Origin: Bacteroidales bacterium M3
Lineage (GTDB): Bacteria > Bacteroidota > Bacteroidia > Bacteroidales > Muribaculaceae
Assembly (NCBI GenBank): GCA_001689445.1
Contig: LUJN01000032.1
Span: forward strand, 1 to 33,626
Direction: 5' to 3'
Length of the DNA: 33,626 nt
Position numbers and translations under genes: made by a program. The notes beneath the pieces are model-generated. The model did no database searches, was not told where the DNA came from, and saw only the letters and a list, made by a program, of their open reading frames with translations. Shown here piece after piece: positions 30,065-33,626 of this stretch. The stretch's first letter is position 1. Each line of letters starts with the position of its first letter.

Positions 30065-31357
30065 ATGGACTTTATAGAAGAACTTTCATGGCGTGGAATG
30101 ATTCACACCATGATGCCGGGGACTGACGAGCAGTTGAAAAAGGAGATGACGACCGCTTACCTCGGCATTGACCCCACAGCCGATTCGCTCCACATCGGGC
30201 ACCTCGTCGGCGTGATGATGCTGAAGCATTTCCAGCGTGCCGGGCATAAGCCCATAGCCCTTGTCGGCGGTGCCACCGGCATGATCGGCGACCCCTCGAT
30301 GAAGAGCCAGGAGCGCAAGCTCCTCGACGAGGAGACCCTGCGCCACAACCAGGAGGCGATAAAAAAACAGCTCGCCCACTTCCTCGACTTTGACAGCGAC
30401 GCGCCCAACCGCGCCGAGATGGTCAACAACTACGACTGGATGAAGCCGTTCTCGTTCCTTGACTTCATCCGCGATGTGGGCAAGCATATCACGGTCAACT
30501 ACATGATGGCCAAGGACTCGGTGAAGAAACGCCTGTCGGGCGAGAGCCAGCAGGGCATGTCGTTTACCGAGTTTTCCTACCAGCTTGTACAGGGCTATGA
30601 CTTCCTGACGCTCTACCGCGACAAGAATTGCAAGCTGCAGCTTGGCGGCAGCGACCAATGGGGCAACATCACCACCGGCACCGAGCTTATACGCCGAACC
30701 ACCGGAGGCGAGGCGTTTGCCCTCACATGCCCGCTGATCACCAAGGCCGACGGCGGCAAGTTTGGCAAGACCGAGAGCGGCAACGTGTGGCTCGACAAGC
30801 GTTACACCTCCCCCTACAAGTTTTACCAGTTCTGGCTCAACGTGTCGGATGCCGACGCCGAGAAATACATCAAGATATTCACCGAGCTTACACGCGAGGA
30901 GATAGAGGCCCTTGTCGCCGAACAGGCCTCCGACCCGGGACAGCGGCCCTTGCAGAAGCGTCTCGCCAAGGAGATTACTACCATGGTACATTCGGCCGAG
31001 GAGTATGAGGCGGCTGTCGAGGCTTCGCAGATATTCTTCAGCAACAAGGCTGTCGATATCCTCCACAAGATCGATGAGGACACGCTGCTTGCCGTGTGCG
31101 AGGGTGTTCCCCGCTATGAGGTGTCACGGGCCGACATTGATGCGGGCATCAAGCTCGTGGATCTTCTTGTTGAAAAAGCCCCCGTGTTCCCCTCCAAGGG
31201 TGAGTTGCGCAAGCTCGCGCAGCAGGGAGGCCTGTCAATCAACAAGGAGAAAGTTGCCGACGCCAATGCTCCCGCTACGGAGGCCATGCTGCTCAACGGC
31301 AAGTATATCCTCGTGCAGAAAGGGAAGAAAAATTACACATTGCTTATCGCAAAGTAG
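30065..31357 (+). CDS. tyrS: Tyrosyl-tRNA synthetase
   Basis: Class I aminoacyl-tRNA synthetase charging tRNA-Tyr; cytosolic. The 430-residue length is normal for the bacterial TyrRS type. The HIGH motif is at 43-46 (SLHIGHLVGV), the KMSKS-type motif is KFGKT (232-236), with LVGGATGMIGDPS and LQLGGSDQWGNI between them as expected for tyrosine recognition. The C-terminal S4-like RNA-binding domain is present (FPSKGELRKLAQQGGLSIN to the end). The start at 30065 follows a -7 box. tRNA-Gln follows behind its own promoter. Confidence 0.97.
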   Translation: MDFIEELSWRGMIHTMMPGTDEQLKKEMTTAYLGIDPTADSLHIGHLVGVMMLKHFQRAGHKPIALVGGATGMIGDPSMKSQERKLLDEETLRHNQEAIKKQLAHFLDFDSDAPNRAEMVNNYDWMKPFSFLDFIRDVGKHITVNYMMAKDSVKKRLSGESQQGMSFTEFSYQLVQGYDFLTLYRDKNCKLQLGGSDQWGNITTGTELIRRTTGGEAFALTCPLITKADGGKFGKTESGNVWLDKRYTSPYKFYQFWLNVSDADAEKYIKIFTELTREEIEALVAEQASDPGQRPLQKRLAKEITTMVHSAEEYEAAVEASQIFFSNKAVDILHKIDEDTLLAVCEGVPRYEVSRADIDAGIKLVDLLVEKAPVFPSKGELRKLAQQGGLSINKEKVADANAPATEAMLLNGKYILVQKGKKNYTLLIAK

Positions 31358-31378
31358 TGTTAAACCTCACCGGGCATC

Positions 31379-31409
31379 TTGCACATTCCAAACAAAATGC
31401 CTAACTTTG
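31379..31409 (+). promoter_or_regulatory. Promoter of tRNA-Gln
   Basis: TTG at 31379-31381 and TAACTTTG at 31402-31409 are spaced by 20 bases, a full consensus match, between the tyrS stop and the tRNA at 31446. Confidence 0.72.
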
Positions 31410-31445
31410 CATCGCTTTAGGCCACGTGGCTTGGGCAAAAAGGAT

Positions 31446-31516
31446 TGTCTTATGGTGTAATGGTAGCACTGCAGTTTTTGGTTCTGCCTGTCTTGGTTCG
31501 AATCCAGGTAAGACAA
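31446..31516 (+). tRNA. tRNA-Gln (anticodon UUG)
   Basis: A 71-base tRNA. The acceptor stem TGTCTTA pairs with TAAGACA (31509-31515), the D arm contains AATGGTAG, the anticodon loop ttTTGgt has TTG at 31478-31480, and the T arm contains GGTTCGAATCC. The innermost anticodon-stem pair is a T-T mismatch. CCA is not encoded. Its own promoter precedes it and a hairpin terminator follows. Confidence 0.93.
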
Positions 31517-31522
31517 CGCTAA

Positions 31523-31560
31523 GCAAATGGCTAAGACTGAAGTCTTAGCCATTTGCCGTT
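31523..31560 (+). terminator. Terminator of tRNA-Gln
   Basis: The arms gcaaatggctaagact (31523-31538) and agtcttagccatttgc (31541-31556) are perfect reverse complements, forming a 15-base-pair stem with a tetraloop. The following cgttt is only a weak T-run. Confidence 0.75.
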
Positions 31561-31600
31561 TGTAGGGTGTTGCAAGACTGCCAATTGGCTTGTCCCTACA
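31561..31600. repeat. Palindromic repeat with TGTAGGG/CCCTACA ends
   Basis: TGTAGGG (31561-31567) and CCCTACA (31594-31600) bound a segment with the palindrome gccaattggc (31580-31589). The ends match those of the palindrome upstream of menG (1118-1200) but the core differs. It lies between the tRNA-Gln terminator and the Fur-family gene. Confidence 0.6.
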
Positions 31601-31630
31601 ATTTGGGGCGCTGATTAAACTTATATATCT

Positions 31631-32068
31631 ATGAATAAGGAAAATTCTGTTGAGGAGAAGGTGCTGATGCAGCATGGCGTGCGCCCCACGGCGGTGAGGA
31701 TTATGGTGTATCGGGCAGTGGCGGCTATGCACGACACGTTCAGCATGGCTGACGTGGAGATGGCGCTCGATACGGTCGACAAGTCGACGGTGTTTCGTAC
31801 TCTTGCTCTGTTTGCCGCCCACCATCTGCTCCACGAGATAGAGGATGGCAGCGGGTCAAAGAAATATTGCCTATGTCACAACGACCATATGTGCTCCATC
31901 GGGGAACTGCACTGCCATTTCTATTGCGAGAGTTGCCACAAGACCTTTTGCATGGATGACGAGAGCATTCCGGTGGTGAAGGCGCCGGTGGGGTTTGTCG
32001 TGAGTGGCATCCACTATCTGTTGAAGGGACTTTGTGCCGACTGTGCCCGGCGTGCGCGGCTGCTCTGA
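31631..32068 (+). CDS. Fur-family metalloregulator (Fur/PerR/Zur type)
   Basis: A 145-residue cytosolic transcription repressor of the Fur family. The N-terminal winged helix includes GVRPTAVRIMVYRAV and the recognition-helix segment VDKSTVFRTLALF (about 49-61). The C-terminal dimer domain has a metal motif HCHFYCESCHKTFC (H94, H96, C99, C102, C107) and a second CxxC pair C135/C138 (LCADC), the usual structural zinc site. Fur, PerR and Zur cannot be told apart from this. Rubrerythrin 116 bases downstream makes a peroxide-sensing PerR-like role attractive, but that is inference. The product is on the short side but complete. Confidence 0.9.
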   Translation: MNKENSVEEKVLMQHGVRPTAVRIMVYRAVAAMHDTFSMADVEMALDTVDKSTVFRTLALFAAHHLLHEIEDGSGSKKYCLCHNDHMCSIGELHCHFYCESCHKTFCMDDESIPVVKAPVGFVVSGIHYLLKGLCADCARRARLL

Positions 32069-32184
32069 ATACAGGTTTTTTCGGCCGTAGGCTCAACCTT
32101 ATTGCCCATAAAGGTGTTCTACAGGAGCGACCGGCATTATGGTCGGGGCGTGATATGAAACTCACCTCATAATATACTAAAGAC

Positions 32185-32766
32185 ATGAGCAACACCAAAA
32201 AATCCATCAAAGGCACGCAGACTGAGAAAAATCTCGTGATAGCCTATATGGCCGAGTCATCGGCATACACCCGTTATACATTCTACGCACAGCAGGCCGA
32301 CAAGGAAAATTATTTCCCCATCGGAGAGATATTCCGCGACACGGCGGCCAACGAACTGCACCACGGTAAGGTGTTTTTCAAATTCCTTGAGGGCGGTTCG
32401 GTGACTGTCGAGATGCCTGTCGATGCCGGCGTCATCGGTGACACCGCGTCCAATCTTGCCACTGCTGCCCACGAGGAGTTAGTGGAGGGTGTGGAACTTT
32501 ACACCAACGCCGCCAAGGTCGCCGATGAGGAGGGCTTTCCCGAGATTGCGAGCCATTTCCGCGCGATAGCAACCGTGGAAGGTCACCATCGCCAGCGTTT
32601 TGAGAAATACCTCAAACAGGTGAAAGAGGGCACGGTCTGGAAACGTGAGAAGCCGATAACATGGAAGTGCCTCGTCTGCGGGTATGAGTTTGTCGGCACC
32701 GAACCGCCGGCAGTATGCCCCGGCTGCGACCATCCGCGCGAACACTACATGGCGATGGATGACTAA
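32185..32766 (+). CDS. rbr: Rubrerythrin (peroxide-reducing diiron protein)
   Basis: A 193-residue cytosolic peroxidase that protects anaerobes by reducing hydrogen peroxide. The N-terminal ferritin-like four-helix domain carries the diiron ligand motifs YMAESSAYTRY (E24), AANELHHG (E58, H60), AAHEELVEG (E98) and EGHHRQRFE (E132 region). The C-terminal rubredoxin-like domain has C162-x2-C165 and C178-x2-C181 (KCLVCGYEF, VCPGCDH). All key residues are present. It follows a Fur-family gene on the same strand; the 116-base gap shows no clear TAnnTTTG box, so its promoter was not found. Confidence 0.95.
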   Translation: MSNTKKSIKGTQTEKNLVIAYMAESSAYTRYTFYAQQADKENYFPIGEIFRDTAANELHHGKVFFKFLEGGSVTVEMPVDAGVIGDTASNLATAAHEELVEGVELYTNAAKVADEEGFPEIASHFRAIATVEGHHRQRFEKYLKQVKEGTVWKREKPITWKCLVCGYEFVGTEPPAVCPGCDHPREHYMAMDD

Positions 32767-32799
32767 TAGAGAGTTTGATTTGTTTGTTAAAATAGTTGA

Positions 32800-32821
32800 G
32801 GGGTCACGTTGTCGCGACCCC
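32800..32821 (+). terminator. Hairpin after rubrerythrin, possible terminator
   Basis: The arms ggggtcacg (32800-32808) and cgcgacccc (32813-32821) pair at 8 of 9 positions with a 4-base loop. The right arm is related to the TCGCGACC palindromes near purC. No T-run follows, so termination is only possible. Confidence 0.4.
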
Positions 32822-32846
32822 TTGACGCCGTTCATATATTGAGAGT

Positions 32847-33305
32847 ATGAAACTTGCTGAAGCATTGAGCCTGCGGGCCGATTTGCAGACACGTATAGCC
32901 GCTATGAAGACCCGGCTTAAGGAGAGCGCCAAGGTGCAGGAGGGTGACACGCCGCCCGAAAATCTTGCCGAATTGCGCCGTGAGCTTGACGCCATGCTGT
33001 CGCAGCTTGAAAAGTTGATATACCGTATCAATCTGACCAATCTTCATGCCACCGATGGCGGCGAGTCGTTGACCGCGATGATTGCCCGCAAGGATGTGCT
33101 GCGGATGCGTGTCGGCGTGATGCGTGAGGTGATAAACTTTGTGTCGGAGTCTGATAGCCGTTATTCACGCGCTGAGATAAAGACGGTGCGCATCATGGAT
33201 GTGCCCGAGGCACGCCGTGAGCTTGACCGCTATTCCAAGGAGTTGCGCGAGCTTGACATGCGGCTTCAAGGACTTAATTGGACTATCGACCTCATTGAGG
33301 AATAG
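32847..33305 (+). CDS. DIP1984-like (septicolysin-like) protein
   Basis: A 152-residue, highly charged, mostly helical cytosolic protein. MKLAEALSLRADLQTRI at the start, RRELDAMLSQLEKLIYRINLTN in the middle and LDMRLQGLNWTIDLIEE at the end match the DIP1984 family, sometimes labelled septicolysin, whose function is not established. No signal peptide or membrane segment is seen, so the toxin label should not be trusted. It lies 80 bases after rubrerythrin. Confidence 0.8.
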   Translation: MKLAEALSLRADLQTRIAAMKTRLKESAKVQEGDTPPENLAELRRELDAMLSQLEKLIYRINLTNLHATDGGESLTAMIARKDVLRMRVGVMREVINFVSESDSRYSRAEIKTVRIMDVPEARRELDRYSKELRELDMRLQGLNWTIDLIEE

Positions 33306-33626
33306 CCGCCTTACCGTACAATGGGGGCGGGGAGTCGTCGGATATCGGAGTACACCCAACTTTGGCAGCTTATCGGGACGTAGGCATTTCCCTTTACAGT
33401 GCAATGTCCGTCATCGCGTATAAGCGCATATCGCATGGCCACCGCCCTATGAGGGCAGTTCCGTCACATCGCATCACCACGTACTGAATATCCTGTCGGC
33501 CGCCTCGCCCCCTTTTTTCAAGTGCAAAGTTCAAGGTTCAGAGTTCATAGTAGGGGCGCTATACATAGCGCCCGCCGTGACTCATCATTTTTTCAAGTGC
33601 GGCGGGGTGGACATTTGGGGTGATGA
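33306..33626. other. Non-coding end of window with a composite repeat
   Basis: No gene, RNA gene or convincing promoter was recognised in these 321 bases. The only clear structure is the composite repeat at 33521-33575. The next gene lies beyond the window. Confidence 0.6.
33521..33575 (+). repeat. Composite dispersed repeat, copy 3
   Basis: An agtgcaaagttcaaggttca stretch (33521-33540) leads into TAGGGGCGCTAT and ATAGCGCCCGC (33551-33575). The 25-base palindromic part is identical to 18284-18308, and the order of the two parts is the same as in the copies after bglX and glgB. Confidence 0.8.

Noticed and set aside
32847..33305. Pore-forming toxin (septicolysin label)
   Set aside because: The product is small, charged, helical and without a signal peptide or membrane segment; the toxin name attached to this family is not supported by anything visible here.

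Overview
The window looks like chromosomal DNA of a Bacteroidales bacterium, most likely from the Muribaculaceae or a close relative. Four things support this. Promoters have the Bacteroidetes form TTG-N20-TAnnTTTG and genes lack strong Shine-Dalgarno sites. There is a SusC/SusD (RagA/RagB) pair. Several secreted proteins end in type IX-like C-terminal sorting domains. The housekeeping genes (mdh, rpiB, tyrS, rubrerythrin, a eukaryotic-type glgB) are of Bacteroidetes type. The family-level placement is an inference from gene content.

Layout. 1-3.6 kb holds metabolic genes: purC and menG on the plus strand, then mdh and rpiB on the minus strand. 3.8-14.0 kb is an accessory block: a secreted protein of unknown function closed by a terminator, then a tight four-gene run made of a secreted C10 cysteine protease, a SusC-like TonB-dependent transporter, a SusD-like lipoprotein and a thioredoxin-fold lipoprotein. 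With a protease and no glycosidase, this run reads as a protein or peptide utilisation locus. 14.3-15.6 kb carries a membrane-anchored peptidylarginine/agmatine-deiminase-like enzyme with an unrecognised N-terminal region, in visibly more A/T-rich DNA. 15.9-18.2 kb is a periplasmic GH3 beta-glucosidase (bglX) with a clean promoter. 18.5-22.8 kb is a tandem pair of secreted BspA-type leucine-rich-repeat proteins. 23.2-25.3 kb is glgB, whose promoter lies between the arms of an inverted repeat. 25.5-33.3 kb is mostly conserved genes: tRNA-Leu(CAA), an ORF6N protein, a two-gene membrane/secreted unit, an AI-2E family permease, an HD-domain protein, a zinc-ribbon membrane protein, tyrS, tRNA-Gln(UUG), a Fur-family regulator, rubrerythrin and a DIP1984-like protein.

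The intergenic spaces are unusually rich in palindromes. Several share an edge reading TGTAGGG followed by different symmetric cores. A composite unit, made of a TTCAAAGTTCAAAGT-type stretch followed by a GCGCTAT..ATAGCGC palindrome, occurs three times in the same internal order, twice starting at a stop codon. The items most worth a second look are the protease-SusCD-thioredoxin operon, the membrane-anchored deiminase, the inverted repeat around the glgB promoter and this composite repeat family. No CRISPR array, transposase, integrase or rRNA was seen.
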